Virus record (IMG/VR): IMGVR_UViG_3300027759_005545
Span: 1 to 38,029 of that record
Strand: one strand, 5' to 3'
DNA: 38,029 nt
DNA from: a virus
Below the pieces are notes generated by a model. It was given only the letters and a program-made list of their open reading frames with translations. It ran no database searches and was not told the origin of the DNA. The translations under genes were made by a program, and so were the position numbers. Below are positions 29,827 to 37,852 of the stretch, piece after piece. Position 1 is the first letter of the stretch, and every line of letters begins with the position of its first letter.

Positions 29827-30402
29827 TTATTCCTTATAAAAGATATGTTGACCGATTTGTGTGACTCGTTGTAGTCGCCATCCTGGGTTAACATAAGTTG
29901 CATGATAATACATGGCCTGCGTTAGTCCCGGTAGCCTAAAATTTTCCAGTAAAACTTTTTTGGCCACTTCTTCTGACTCGGCCCATTTATTCGGAGACAC
30001 GGGTTTGATTTTGTGATTTGTTTCGCAAGCCCAAGAAAATTGGCAAACTACTTTTTCGTAAAATACATTTTTTTGATATACCACGCCGCACACGCCCGAG
30101 CCAAACTTGCCCGATACCACACGGTTCATGGTAACCTGTGCCACTGCCACTTTGCCTTCAAACGGTTCGCCGGCCGCTTCCCAATAAATGTTTCGAGTCA
30201 GGCATTCTAATTGTTTAGTACGATCCGCCGCAGTGACTCCAACAACATCTTGCTGTTGCAGATTTGCTCTCAGTGAGCTGAACTTTGATTTTGTCACAGT
30301 AACCAATAATGAGGCTACTAACACAAATCCCAAAATCAACAATGTGATTTGAGTTGTTTTAATCACCCTGTCATAGTAGCGATTTGATATAGCTGAGGCC
30401 AT
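29827..30402 (-). CDS. SleB-type cell-wall hydrolase, membrane-anchored endolysin
   Basis: A 191-residue protein with an N-terminal membrane span (about 17-38) and a Hydrolase_2/SleB domain (about 63-190). The catalytic Glu is Glu75 in NIYWEAAGEP; other landmarks are KVAVAQVTMNRV, CQFSWAC, and GLTQAMYYHATYVNPGW. SleB-family enzymes cut peptidoglycan glycan strands as lytic transglycosylases. The uncleaved anchor suggests a signal-anchor-type endolysin acting in the periplasm. AAGGAG lies 7 nt before the ATG. It is the first gene behind a consensus promoter and is followed by small membrane and metallopeptidase-like genes. Confidence 0.87.
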   Translation of the reverse strand: MASAISNRYYDRVIKTTQITLLILGFVLVASLLVTVTKSKFSSLRANLQQQDVVGVTAADRTKQLECLTRNIYWEAAGEPFEGKVAVAQVTMNRVVSGKFGSGVCGVVYQKNVFYEKVVCQFSWACETNHKIKPVSPNKWAESEEVAKKVLLENFRLPGLTQAMYYHATYVNPGWRLQRVTQIGQHIFYKE

Positions 30403-30487
30403 ATTTTTCTCCTTTCGTTAAGAGTGTAGTTTTATATACCAGTTTGAAATCGGTAATAAACGCTCAGTTAACCAATTAAGTCGTATT

Positions 30488-30516
30488 ATTATAGCAGGTT
30501 TTGCGAAGTAAATCAA
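30488..30516 (-). promoter_or_regulatory. sigma70-like promoter of the endolysin unit
   Basis: TTGATT (30516-30511) and a perfect TATAAT (30493-30488) are 17 nt apart on the minus strand; start near 30481, leader about 80 nt. The word CAGTTAAC occurs on both sides (30465-30472 and, within a 10-nt palindrome, 30528-30537) and could be an operator. Confidence 0.75.
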
Positions 30517-30548
30517 TGATATAATAGCAGTTAACTGAATAAAAAGTA

Positions 30549-32621
30549 TCAAATAATATTTTTTACCAGAACGCCGTTCTCACCTAATATTTGATTTGTC
30601 TTGCCTTGACCCAACACGGCCTTGACAGTATCGCCGGCTTCATTGGGCAGACAAATTCCATAGAGTAGATAATCTGTGCCAATATTTTGTGGGTCGGCAC
30701 CATAGCTGGGCAAGCTGCTGACAAACGACAAGTACTGACTGTTGTCGTTGAACGAAGTAACTGTGAAGTTAGCTTTGTTATAATTGCGCATTTCGTAATA
30801 AAGAGTCCTGCAGCACCACAACCAATTTTCATTTATTTGTGCTACCAGTACTGGAATATTTCCATTTGTGTCGGCGGCGATTTCACTCAGCAAGTTTAGA
30901 TATTCAGTCTTCTTGGCTTCTAATTTTGTTTGCCAGTATCCCAAGCCCCCCGGTATAAAAGTACCATCTGCCGCCACGCTGGGTGCTGGTACCGGAGTAA
31001 AACTGGCAGCTGCCTTAACCTCATCCAGTGTCAGTGCGTAACCACTTTGGAATCTACTTATTTCAGTAAGTATGTCTCTAATTCTGGGACCATAGGCCGA
31101 AGCGTACAATTGAGAAATTGCTATGTTTACAGCTCTGATCCCGTCTAATAAATATCCTGACCCAGTGCCAATTACATTAAGCATTGATACTGGGCCGTTG
31201 CCCACACTCAATGGTAAAAATGTTCGTAAGCTGTCAATGATAGACTGCGATAGAAGTGGTACGCTGTTGCCCACTGTAACATTGCCAGTGATAGATTCAA
31301 CATTGGCAGTTATATCAGTCTGGACGCTGTCAATCAGTGCTACCAACGATACCCCAGTCAATGAGCTCAGACCCGGAGCTCGTTGGAATATGTCTCGGCC
31401 AAATGCGGCAAAGTTGGGAAATGCGCTGTCGTTGGTCAATCCACTGGCAATCTCGATCGAAGTATATGCCAAAGGCGAAAACATCTTGGGTATGGTACTT
31501 TCTACCACATCTTGAATCACTGCCAAATCGGCTTGATTGGTTATGGTATTAAGAATATTTGTGATAACATTAACATAGCCGGTATTATAGATGTCGTCAA
31601 AATTCACACCAGCAGTGTACAGTTTGTCTGACAGACCGCCCACGCTGCCCAGGCCTATATCAACTAAAAACTTGGCCACAGCATTGGGAGTACCAAAGAA
31701 TCCTTCAGGTATGACCTGTACCATGGTACCCACATTGATCAATGCCTTGCGCAATGCAAGACCTTGCTGATACTTGTCAAATCCCTGGGATACAAAATCT
31801 CGATAGTTGGCACTGCCAAAATTTGACAGTGTATTACTTTGTGCATTTTGCAAAGCCGCAAGATAATCGTTGGAAGTCAATACCCAACCAAGTGCTTGAT
31901 TGAACACATTCATGAAATGTGCATTGTCCCAAGTATTACTGCCACTGAGCCGTTGCATTTGTAAATCTGCATATGCTACAAAATTACCAGGACGGTCTGT
32001 TATTGGAGCTCCGACAAAATTAGTAAACGGATCAGGGAATACTCCGGTCAATGCCGGAATGGCACTGTTAGCGCCAAATGTAGTTCCAGACGGATCTTTC
32101 CAGTATTCTCTTATGTAGCCGACACTGTATGGAGCAATTACAGCAGTGGGTAAAGGTGCTCTTCCGGCTGGTGTCAAGTTAGCCCAAGTCTTGGCTGGCA
32201 GTACTTGATTTACTTCGAATGATCCTTGTGCGGTAGTACCGGCCGTTACTATTTTTACTTGATATTCACCGGTGCCCAATGCCATGGCCACCATATTTCC
32301 CAAGCTACTTAGACTACCGAGATATACGCCGCTGTTTGGACCAAACGATGGGAAAGCTGACACTCCAGTCCCGGGCCCGCCGTCGTAGCCGCCACTATCA
32401 CCACCTCCCCAGCTAACAGGCGGGCCTGTACCAAAATCTGCTTCTCCAGGATTGCCTATTCCGCTATAAGAGCTGCCCGAAAAGTTACCGGGTGTGTCTG
32501 CTGCTCCTTCACCGGGATTACCGTTACCAGAATCAGAACTGGTGCCTTCACTGGTACCACCACCGCCTTCAGCTTTAAAGGTGTATCCTAATGCTTTTCG
32601 TTTTAACTCTAGTATATTCAT
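30549..32621 (-). CDS. Virion structural protein of marine T4-like phages, 690 aa
   Basis: A 690-residue protein. After a short basic start, residues about 18-100 are a Gly/Ser/Pro-rich low-complexity linker. The rest is mixed helical and beta sequence with many Asn, Ser and Thr, with no membrane span. The helical middle (about 240-480) has repeated NALG, ALRKALINVGTMVQ and NILNTITNQ segments. I recognise the type as a virion or baseplate-associated protein of marine myophages but not its exact role. It follows the PAAR gene and another Gly-rich protein, so it probably belongs to the tail tip or baseplate. No clear ribosome binding site is seen. Confidence 0.55.
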   Translation of the reverse strand: MNILELKRKALGYTFKAEGGGGTSEGTSSDSGNGNPGEGAADTPGNFSGSSYSGIGNPGEADFGTGPPVSWGGGDSGGYDGGPGTGVSAFPSFGPNSGVYLGSLSSLGNMVAMALGTGEYQVKIVTAGTTAQGSFEVNQVLPAKTWANLTPAGRAPLPTAVIAPYSVGYIREYWKDPSGTTFGANSAIPALTGVFPDPFTNFVGAPITDRPGNFVAYADLQMQRLSGSNTWDNAHFMNVFNQALGWVLTSNDYLAALQNAQSNTLSNFGSANYRDFVSQGFDKYQQGLALRKALINVGTMVQVIPEGFFGTPNAVAKFLVDIGLGSVGGLSDKLYTAGVNFDDIYNTGYVNVITNILNTITNQADLAVIQDVVESTIPKMFSPLAYTSIEIASGLTNDSAFPNFAAFGRDIFQRAPGLSSLTGVSLVALIDSVQTDITANVESITGNVTVGNSVPLLSQSIIDSLRTFLPLSVGNGPVSMLNVIGTGSGYLLDGIRAVNIAISQLYASAYGPRIRDILTEISRFQSGYALTLDEVKAAASFTPVPAPSVAADGTFIPGGLGYWQTKLEAKKTEYLNLLSEIAADTNGNIPVLVAQINENWLWCCRTLYYEMRNYNKANFTVTSFNDNSQYLSFVSSLPSYGADPQNIGTDYLLYGICLPNEAGDTVKAVLGQGKTNQILGENGVLVKNII

Positions 32622-32632
32622 TGGGTGCTTTA

Positions 32633-33187
32633 TTATGCAACAGAGTCACCGCTGCCGTAACCATTGGTAGAGTCACCGGTTGTGGTATTTGTGTCATTTG
32701 TCTCCGAAGGTGTACCTGGGTCTGCCGCGACTGTATCGTATCCGCCACCACTGCCGTCACTGCCGCCGCCGCCGCTTCCGCCGCTGCCCGGTCTAACAAC
32801 TCTTCCGTAGTAAGCGTAAGTACCAGTGGCAACATCTCGAACTTTGCCTACTAATACTTCTTCAAATCTATTTTCATCGGGGCCGCAATTTTCTGCCCGA
32901 CGATAGATATACAAATCTTCGCCTCTGACAAAATAGTATTCAGCAGTGATATCTCGAATCAATGGAGGGAATGGGTTGGGCAAGCCTGTTCTAGGATCGA
33001 ACTCCAATGGAGATATATTTTCGCTGTTGCCAAATATAACCATTTCTGTCAAAAAATCTTTATTGATGCCGAATGGCTGCGGACTACCACTCATCATATA
33101 ATTGGCTGCGGCCAATTGTAATGGAGTTAGGCCACCTATATTCTGAATAGGCACATTATTTGTATAAATTGACGGAACTGTAGCCAT
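32633..33187 (-). CDS. Baseplate-associated protein with Gly-rich tail, 184 aa
   Basis: The ATG at 33185-33187 (MATVPSIYTNNVPIQNIGGL) is 2 nt after the PAAR stop, and is preferred over a longer frame to 33289 that overlaps PAAR. The first 135 residues have TPLQLAAANYMMSG, FLTEMVIFGNSENISPLEFDPRTGLP and DITAEYYFVRGEDLYIYRR. The tail is a Gly/Ser/Asp/Thr-rich linker. No named family is recognised. Its place next to PAAR suggests the tail spike or baseplate hub. Confidence 0.55.
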   Translation of the reverse strand: MATVPSIYTNNVPIQNIGGLTPLQLAAANYMMSGSPQPFGINKDFLTEMVIFGNSENISPLEFDPRTGLPNPFPPLIRDITAEYYFVRGEDLYIYRRAENCGPDENRFEEVLVGKVRDVATGTYAYYGRVVRPGSGGSGGGGSDGSGGGYDTVAADPGTPSETNDTNTTTGDSTNGYGSGDSVA

Positions 33188-33189
33188 AA

Positions 33190-33531
33190 TTATCCCAGTG
33201 CTCGACCCAGGGCAAAGCTGCCAGCTTGACCTACTAAGCCACCGCTGATGATTACATCGTTGCTGGCTGTTTGTACTCCGTGTCCGCAAAGACCTTTGCC
33301 GCTTTTGGTGACCGGAATAGTTCCATTAATGTAAACACCGGCCGGAATGTCAAAGGTCGGACCGCCACAGTGCGCTGGAGGGCAACCCTTGGCGCCACAG
33401 CAAGGATGAGCAGTGTATCGAATACCCAATAATGCTGCGGGCCGATTATTGATGAATACATCGGGACTAAAAGGTGCAGTTAATACTCCGCCTGGACCTA
33501 ATATGTCACCAATTCTTGCAATTCCCGGCAT
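33190..33531 (-). CDS. PAAR-domain tail spike tip protein
   Basis: A 113-residue protein. The opening MPGIARIGDILGPGG and the two PAAR-like beta repeats (FSPDVFINNRPAALLG and IPAGVYINGTIPV) fit the PAAR cone that sharpens the spike of contractile tails. Metal ligands are offered by HPCCGAKGCPPAHCG and CGHG. The spike tip pierces the host outer membrane during injection. It lies 9 nt after the Sm-like gene and 2 nt before a Gly-rich protein gene. Confidence 0.88.
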   Translation of the reverse strand: MPGIARIGDILGPGGVLTAPFSPDVFINNRPAALLGIRYTAHPCCGAKGCPPAHCGGPTFDIPAGVYINGTIPVTKSGKGLCGHGVQTASNDVIISGGLVGQAGSFALGRALG

Positions 33532-33540
33532 CTAAAATCC

Positions 33541-33849
33541 TTAAACTATAAGAGGACCCCGTCCCACACTAATACCAGTTGTGGTTGTAAGATAGTGGTC
33601 TTCGAGAGCCTTTAGCACAACAGAATGCATCATCACATGTTCGCTTTTGAGCTCTATGTTATTATTTATATCCGCGGAAAACAAGGTTTGTATAAGACCC
33701 AGGCCTTGCTGACTTGGCATCACAGTACATGGTTTATGCACTACCCAACCTGTGGGTTTGGTTTCAACTACTTTGGCAACGATTTCATCGCCGTTTACCA
33801 ACTTAAATGCAATGATTTCGCCGTCTGCGTAGCCTTTAGATAACAGCAT
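33541..33849 (-). CDS. Small Sm-like beta-barrel protein, 102 aa
   Basis: A 102-residue protein whose first 80 residues read as a small beta barrel: GEIIAFKLVNGDEIVAKVVE, GWVVHKPCTVMP, GLGLIQTLFS, then ELKSEHVMMHSVVL. The N-G-D-E-[IV]-x-[AG]-[KR] turn is typical of Sm/LSm-type folds, and similar proteins occur in T4-like cyanophages. RNA binding is possible but unproven. It overlaps the glutaredoxin gene by 14 nt. Confidence 0.5.
   Translation of the reverse strand: MLLSKGYADGEIIAFKLVNGDEIVAKVVETKPTGWVVHKPCTVMPSQQGLGLIQTLFSADINNNIELKSEHVMMHSVVLKALEDHYLTTTTGISVGRGPLIV
33663..33670 (-). promoter_or_regulatory. T4-type late promoter-like box upstream of PAAR
   Basis: TATAAATA on the minus strand, inside the 33541-33849 gene and about 130 nt before the PAAR start. 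It could drive the virion genes PAAR to 30549 late in infection. As it lies in coding sequence it may be chance. Confidence 0.4.
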
Positions 33850-34090
33850 TTAGTTTTTCCTTTAGTTGAGATTCAGTTAATTTTGATAGTCCAGTAAAGC
33901 CACCTTCGACAAATAATTTTCCGTCTTGATAAATTTGTGGCACTGTGCGATGTCCCTGTGACATGATGTATTCTTTTGCCGCCGCATCTTCGTCGATTTT
34001 AATTTCTTGGAATGCGATAGATTTTGCAGTGAGTAAAGATTTTGCCTGTGTGCAAAATGGACAATTGTTTTTTGAATATACTGTTAACAT
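33836..34090 (-). CDS. Glutaredoxin
   Basis: An 84-residue glutaredoxin with active site Cys10-Pro-Phe-Cys13 (NNCPFCTQ), the cis-Pro loop TVPQIY (about 49-54), and the GGF glutathione-site motif (about 63-65). It reduces disulfides with glutathione and can feed electrons to the class Ia ribonucleotide reductase encoded upstream, as NrdC does in T4. It overlaps the genes on both sides. Confidence 0.92.
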   Translation of the reverse strand: MLTVYSKNNCPFCTQAKSLLTAKSIAFQEIKIDEDAAAKEYIMSQGHRTVPQIYQDGKLFVEGGFTGLSKLTESQLKEKLNAVI

Positions 34091-35112
34091 GTTATTTCCT
34101 TTAGTTTATTATATACCATATTTTTCATCTGCGCTTTTATTTCTTGATGATATTCAAACAGGCGATTGTGATTATGTTCTAATATGGGTTGTATCTGATC
34201 CGATAGATTATTATAGCTGCTCTGCGCCAGGAACTCAACTTGTTTGAATGCCATTTCAAATCGTTTAATAGTATTGGATTCCCTATCATAGCTTTCGTCA
34301 ATGATGCTGTTGAATGTTTTAAAGCCAAGCGAACGCAGTTGTTGCAAAAAACCCTGACAGGAAAATATGACAAATATGCGTTTGGCAAATAATGCTTTGG
34401 TGGTTTTTTCTGTTAAGAAAAATACTCTCTCATATACGGTTTCTGCAATCACAGAATATTTGGTATGATCATATATTTTCCATGGCACAATATCACTGAC
34501 ATTATACGAAATTGTATCCTTTACTTCCCAATCAGGATTTAAGTTTGGACTTATGTAAGGATACGCTAATCTTGTGCCTGCTAATATATCAAAGTTATGA
34601 TCAGTCAGCGCCTTGTCTTCAAATTTTGGAGTACTGAACACATCTCTGTAATTAATTATAGAATTATTTATTAATGCTGTAGATTGCATCTTGGCCATTA
34701 CAAAATCTCTGTGTGGCTTTTGGCTACCTAATAATATATCAAAGTCAAATAGTGGTGCTTGTTGTGATTTTCTATATATGTTTTTATTAATCAAATTGAA
34801 CATCCACCATGGTCGATATATAAAATCTCCAGTCGCAGTGTATCCCTCGAGGCCGCCCAGTGCTATCAGATATCTTACGATATTTTTATTTGCCAACCAT
34901 TCTTTAATAGGCCTGATATGATTGAATTCTATGTCGCTGATTAATACTAAATCAAACGGACTATAATCCATATCGTGGTACGCCATCACACATGCAACTT
35001 TGACGGGCTGTGTCAATGCTAGGTTAATATCGATTGTTGAGTTGGCTGCAGGATTATCTGCAAACCATTCGTCAAATACCAATGGGCTGCATGGTGCATA
35101 TACTTGCATCAT
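34084..35112 (-). CDS. Glycosyltransferase-like protein (paralogue of the 4822-5991 gene)
   Basis: A 342-residue protein. Its C-terminal half has SVIAETVYERVFFLTEKTTK, KRIFVIFSCQGFLQQL, then GFKTF and IIDESYD, matching the product of 4822-5991 block for block. The N-terminal part (VYAPCSPLVFDEWF, DLVLISDIEFNHIRPIKEWL) is distinct. No membrane span is seen. Sugar transfer is inferred from the family resemblance. It overlaps glutaredoxin by 7 nt and the next gene by 4 nt (ATGA). Confidence 0.55.
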   Translation of the reverse strand: MMQVYAPCSPLVFDEWFADNPAANSTIDINLALTQPVKVACVMAYHDMDYSPFDLVLISDIEFNHIRPIKEWLANKNIVRYLIALGGLEGYTATGDFIYRPWWMFNLINKNIYRKSQQAPLFDFDILLGSQKPHRDFVMAKMQSTALINNSIINYRDVFSTPKFEDKALTDHNFDILAGTRLAYPYISPNLNPDWEVKDTISYNVSDIVPWKIYDHTKYSVIAETVYERVFFLTEKTTKALFAKRIFVIFSCQGFLQQLRSLGFKTFNSIIDESYDRESNTIKRFEMAFKQVEFLAQSSYNNLSDQIQPILEHNHNRLFEYHQEIKAQMKNMVYNKLKEITC

Positions 35113-35948
35113 AAGAATCGTCTTACTTTATCAAATATACGATCAAAGTCAACTATTGTGCCAGTATTCCAATCCAATAGAATAGAATCATCTAGTTTAG
35201 GTATTGCATCGCATACACAATTATAGTCATTAGTGAGATTATCTAATTCGTCTAAGGTTTTATACTGAAATCTTTTTTGTTCCAGCATCTCAACTGGCCT
35301 TTGTGTCATGGTCCAGTTGCCCAGGAATTCATATTCGCTGAACCATCTTAAACCATTTTCCAATGGTACATTGTTAATAATAGCATCGAATGCATCGCAT
35401 TGGTTAAATGTTTCCAACTTGTGCTTCAGTGATAACCAATCTTCTTTGTAAGTGGGCATAAACTCAGTGACAAAACAATGAGGCGTTTGTCTAAGAATTC
35501 CTAAACTATTTTCTATTACTTTGTAGTAGCCACGACTATGTGTTTCATTGGGCAGAATAAAGAATTTTGGATCACCTTGAGCATTGATACACTCGTACGG
35601 AGTAATGCTAAAAGTATCAGGATCTTGTATTAGCACAACATCAGCATCGATATAATCCAGACTGGCTAATTTAAGTGCTTGCTGATATAACCAAGAACCT
35701 CGGTAGTCGTCGTCAAACCACCAGTTCATCAAGGTGGGATAACGAGAATTCATTTCTGTGTCGGTGACATATATAAACTCGGTAGTGTCTATATTATACT
35801 TCCGTAACACGCTGTTCAAAAAAGCCGGATCGCATGGAGTAAAAATATAAGTTTGATCAATATTTTTCAAGTAGTGATCAAACTGCATACTTAAACAGGT
35901 GTGACTAACACGATAGCCGCCTATAAATACGGCTCTTGCAATTTTCAT
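35109..35948 (-). CDS. GT-A type glycosyltransferase-like protein (DUF6492-like)
   Basis: A 279-residue protein that resembles the DUF6492 group of putative glycosyltransferases: YIFTPCDPAF at strand 2, WLYQQALKLAS, then DADVVLIQDPDTFSITPY with a DxD metal-site motif, FFILPNETHSRGYYKVIE, and FSEYEFLGNW near the end. Acceptor unknown. Its ATG overlaps the nrdB stop by 1 nt, and its stop overlaps the next gene by 4 nt. Confidence 0.6.
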   Translation of the reverse strand: MKIARAVFIGGYRVSHTCLSMQFDHYLKNIDQTYIFTPCDPAFLNSVLRKYNIDTTEFIYVTDTEMNSRYPTLMNWWFDDDYRGSWLYQQALKLASLDYIDADVVLIQDPDTFSITPYECINAQGDPKFFILPNETHSRGYYKVIENSLGILRQTPHCFVTEFMPTYKEDWLSLKHKLETFNQCDAFDAIINNVPLENGLRWFSEYEFLGNWTMTQRPVEMLEQKRFQYKTLDELDNLTNDYNCVCDAIPKLDDSILLDWNTGTIVDFDRIFDKVRRFL

Positions 35949-37048
35949 CAGATACTTGGTAGCAAATCGTAGTCAACACTTTCGCCCATTACGCCAATGA
36001 CATAATTGGTGCTTTCGCTTTCCTGTAGTGCTGTTTGCTTCTTGCTGGTATCTGTGTGCTTGTTGAACCAAGGTATAGGAGTTGTTCTAGGAGCAGTGCC
36101 TTGATATTTTATACCAATATCTTTCAATGCACCCACTGCAGTGTAATCCACAAAGTCTTTGAGAATTGCAGGATTGAGACCAATAACTGGACCCATCTTA
36201 AACAGGTAAGTGGCCCATTCTTTTTCTTCACGAATAACATCTGCGTACAATGCATACACTTCTGTTTCGCACTCGGCTTTGATATCTGCAAAGCGACTGT
36301 CTTCTTTGATTACTTGATTAATCAAGTAAGCTGTCCAACCTTTGTGTAACAATTCATCTTGTAGAATCAATTGGATAATGTTGCCATTGCCCATGAAGAT
36401 TTTGTTTTCTACCATGGCCAAACTGGTGGCAAATGATACCATAAAGCGGAAGGCTTCTAGTGCATAGCTGGCATGTAGTGCCATCCAAATTGCTTTGATA
36501 TGGTCTCGTTCTTGCACATGCTCGCCCATCTGTTTTTTGCAATTGATAATGTGTAGTGCTTCATAATAATCACCCACACTACTGGCCATGTCAACAATTT
36601 CTTTGGTGTCATGGATTGTGTTGAACACATCTTTAGGTACATTATAAATGTTGCGGATAATATGACTATAACTCTTGCTGTGAATATTAGTTTCAAAGAA
36701 AGTCCAGTTATAAACCAAGGCTTCTAATTCAGGCAAACTAATTACCGGAGTAAAGATTTGACTGGGGCCGCGGCCTTGTAAACTGTCCAATGCTGTTTGT
36801 CGTAGTAAATTACTGGTAAAGATATGCTTGACTGCATCGCTGGCATCTTTAAAATCGTTACTGTCCTTGGTAAGACTGATCTCTTCTGGTTGCCAAAAGA
36901 ATCCACGGGCAGTTTCTTCAAAGTCGGCAATTTTGCGATATTTGACTTCTTCAAATCGTTGAATGGTCACTGGGCCCGCTGGGTCCAGAAACATCTTGCG
37001 ATTGAGATAGTCTGTCTTGGTGTTTAAGTTGTATTGTTGTTTTGACAT
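35948..37048 (-). CDS. nrdB: Ribonucleotide reductase class Ia, small subunit NrdB
   Basis: A 366-residue R2 protein that carries the di-iron/tyrosyl radical cofactor for making deoxyribonucleotides. Ligands by comparison with E. coli R2: Asp88 (ALDSLQGRG), Glu119 and His123 (FFETNIHSKSY), Glu198 (YALEAFRF), Glu232 and His235 (QDELLH); radical Tyr127. One residue more lies between the Glu119 and His123 ligands than in E. coli (E-T-I-H there). The C-terminus ends VDYDLLPSI, the tail that docks on NrdA. It lies 3 nt after the HNH gene. AAGGA is 14 nt before the ATG, a long spacing. Confidence 0.95.
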   Translation of the reverse strand: MSKQQYNLNTKTDYLNRKMFLDPAGPVTIQRFEEVKYRKIADFEETARGFFWQPEEISLTKDSNDFKDASDAVKHIFTSNLLRQTALDSLQGRGPSQIFTPVISLPELEALVYNWTFFETNIHSKSYSHIIRNIYNVPKDVFNTIHDTKEIVDMASSVGDYYEALHIINCKKQMGEHVQERDHIKAIWMALHASYALEAFRFMVSFATSLAMVENKIFMGNGNIIQLILQDELLHKGWTAYLINQVIKEDSRFADIKAECETEVYALYADVIREEKEWATYLFKMGPVIGLNPAILKDFVDYTAVGALKDIGIKYQGTAPRTTPIPWFNKHTDTSKKQTALQESESTNYVIGVMGESVDYDLLPSI

Positions 37049-37051
37049 ATT

Positions 37052-37807
37052 TTATAATTTATTCCTTGCGTGATATTCTTTCATTGCATTACTATGCGCC
37101 GCTTTCCACTCATCACTGCGAGTACGGCCTTTCATTGCTTTGCTTTGATTTAATTTATGTTCTTCAGTTTTCTTCTTACCTCTTAGAGGAGATGGTTTAA
37201 CATATGGCTCTATACTTTCAAAAAACTCATATCTTATTTGCTTTTGTTTACAATGACCAAAGTTTCCTTCTGCTGTATACTTTACATTTGATGCATTTGT
37301 CTTTAAGTCTGATGCACACTCTGTTAGTGTAATATATTCTTTATAAAACGATCCATCTAAATTGTAGGCATACACTTTAACACCAACCGCATCTATCATT
37401 GCTTTTTTAGAAGAATCTGAGATTTGCTTTTTCTTTTCTGCTGAATGTGTTTTCCCCAAAAACCCTTTTGGATGCTCATTCTCTGCAAGCCATTTTTTAG
37501 TTTGAGCAGACATTACTATTGCCATTTGTTTCCTTAACCAGCCAAATAATTTATTGTTAATTCTAGCGTTAGTGTGATGGGTTGTCATTAGTTGAACAGC
37601 ATACACCAAATCTCTGTTCCCAGGAAACAATTTTATTAATAACTGATGAGCTAAAAAATGTTCTTCAGGTGTCAATATAGCAATGTTATCTTTATTATCA
37701 GGGCCGCCTAAGCACTTGGGCACTATGTGATGTTTTTCAACATATCCTTCAAGTATTCTATTGCGGCTTCTTTCAATTAACATATTGTAGTGTTTTTTGT
37801 AATTCAT
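37052..37807 (-). CDS. HNH homing endonuclease with NUMOD modules
   Basis: A 251-residue free-standing homing endonuclease. The HNH domain (about 18-60) has EKHHIVPKCLGGPDNKDNIAIL and EEHFLAHQLL. After it are DNA-binding modules: a NUMOD3-like GKTHSAEKKKQIS, a NUMOD1-like VKVYAYNLDGSFYKEY, and a second NUMOD3-like region with KKTEEHKLNQSKAMKG. Such genes spread by cutting DNA that lacks them, and T4-like phages often carry them in the nrd region. It sits exactly between nrdA and nrdB. The gene looks AT-rich. A late-promoter-like box ends 5 nt before the ATG, and no Shine-Dalgarno sequence is seen. Confidence 0.88.
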   Translation of the reverse strand: MNYKKHYNMLIERSRNRILEGYVEKHHIVPKCLGGPDNKDNIAILTPEEHFLAHQLLIKLFPGNRDLVYAVQLMTTHHTNARINNKLFGWLRKQMAIVMSAQTKKWLAENEHPKGFLGKTHSAEKKKQISDSSKKAMIDAVGVKVYAYNLDGSFYKEYITLTECASDLKTNASNVKYTAEGNFGHCKQKQIRYEFFESIEPYVKPSPLRGKKKTEEHKLNQSKAMKGRTRSDEWKAAHSNAMKEYHARNKL

Positions 37808-37812
37808 ACTAT

Positions 37813-37820
37813 TATTTATA
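37813..37820 (-). promoter_or_regulatory. T4-type late promoter-like box before the HNH gene
   Basis: TATAAATA on the minus strand ends 5 nt before the ATG at 37805-37807, so transcription would begin at the start codon. Homing endonuclease genes in T4-like phages often have their own late promoter. Confidence 0.55.
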
Positions 37821-37852
37821 TAATAAACAATAATAATACTATTATTTACTAA

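Noticed and set aside
35922-35929. TATAAATA on the plus strand
   Set aside because: It lies inside a minus-strand gene and no plus-strand gene follows.
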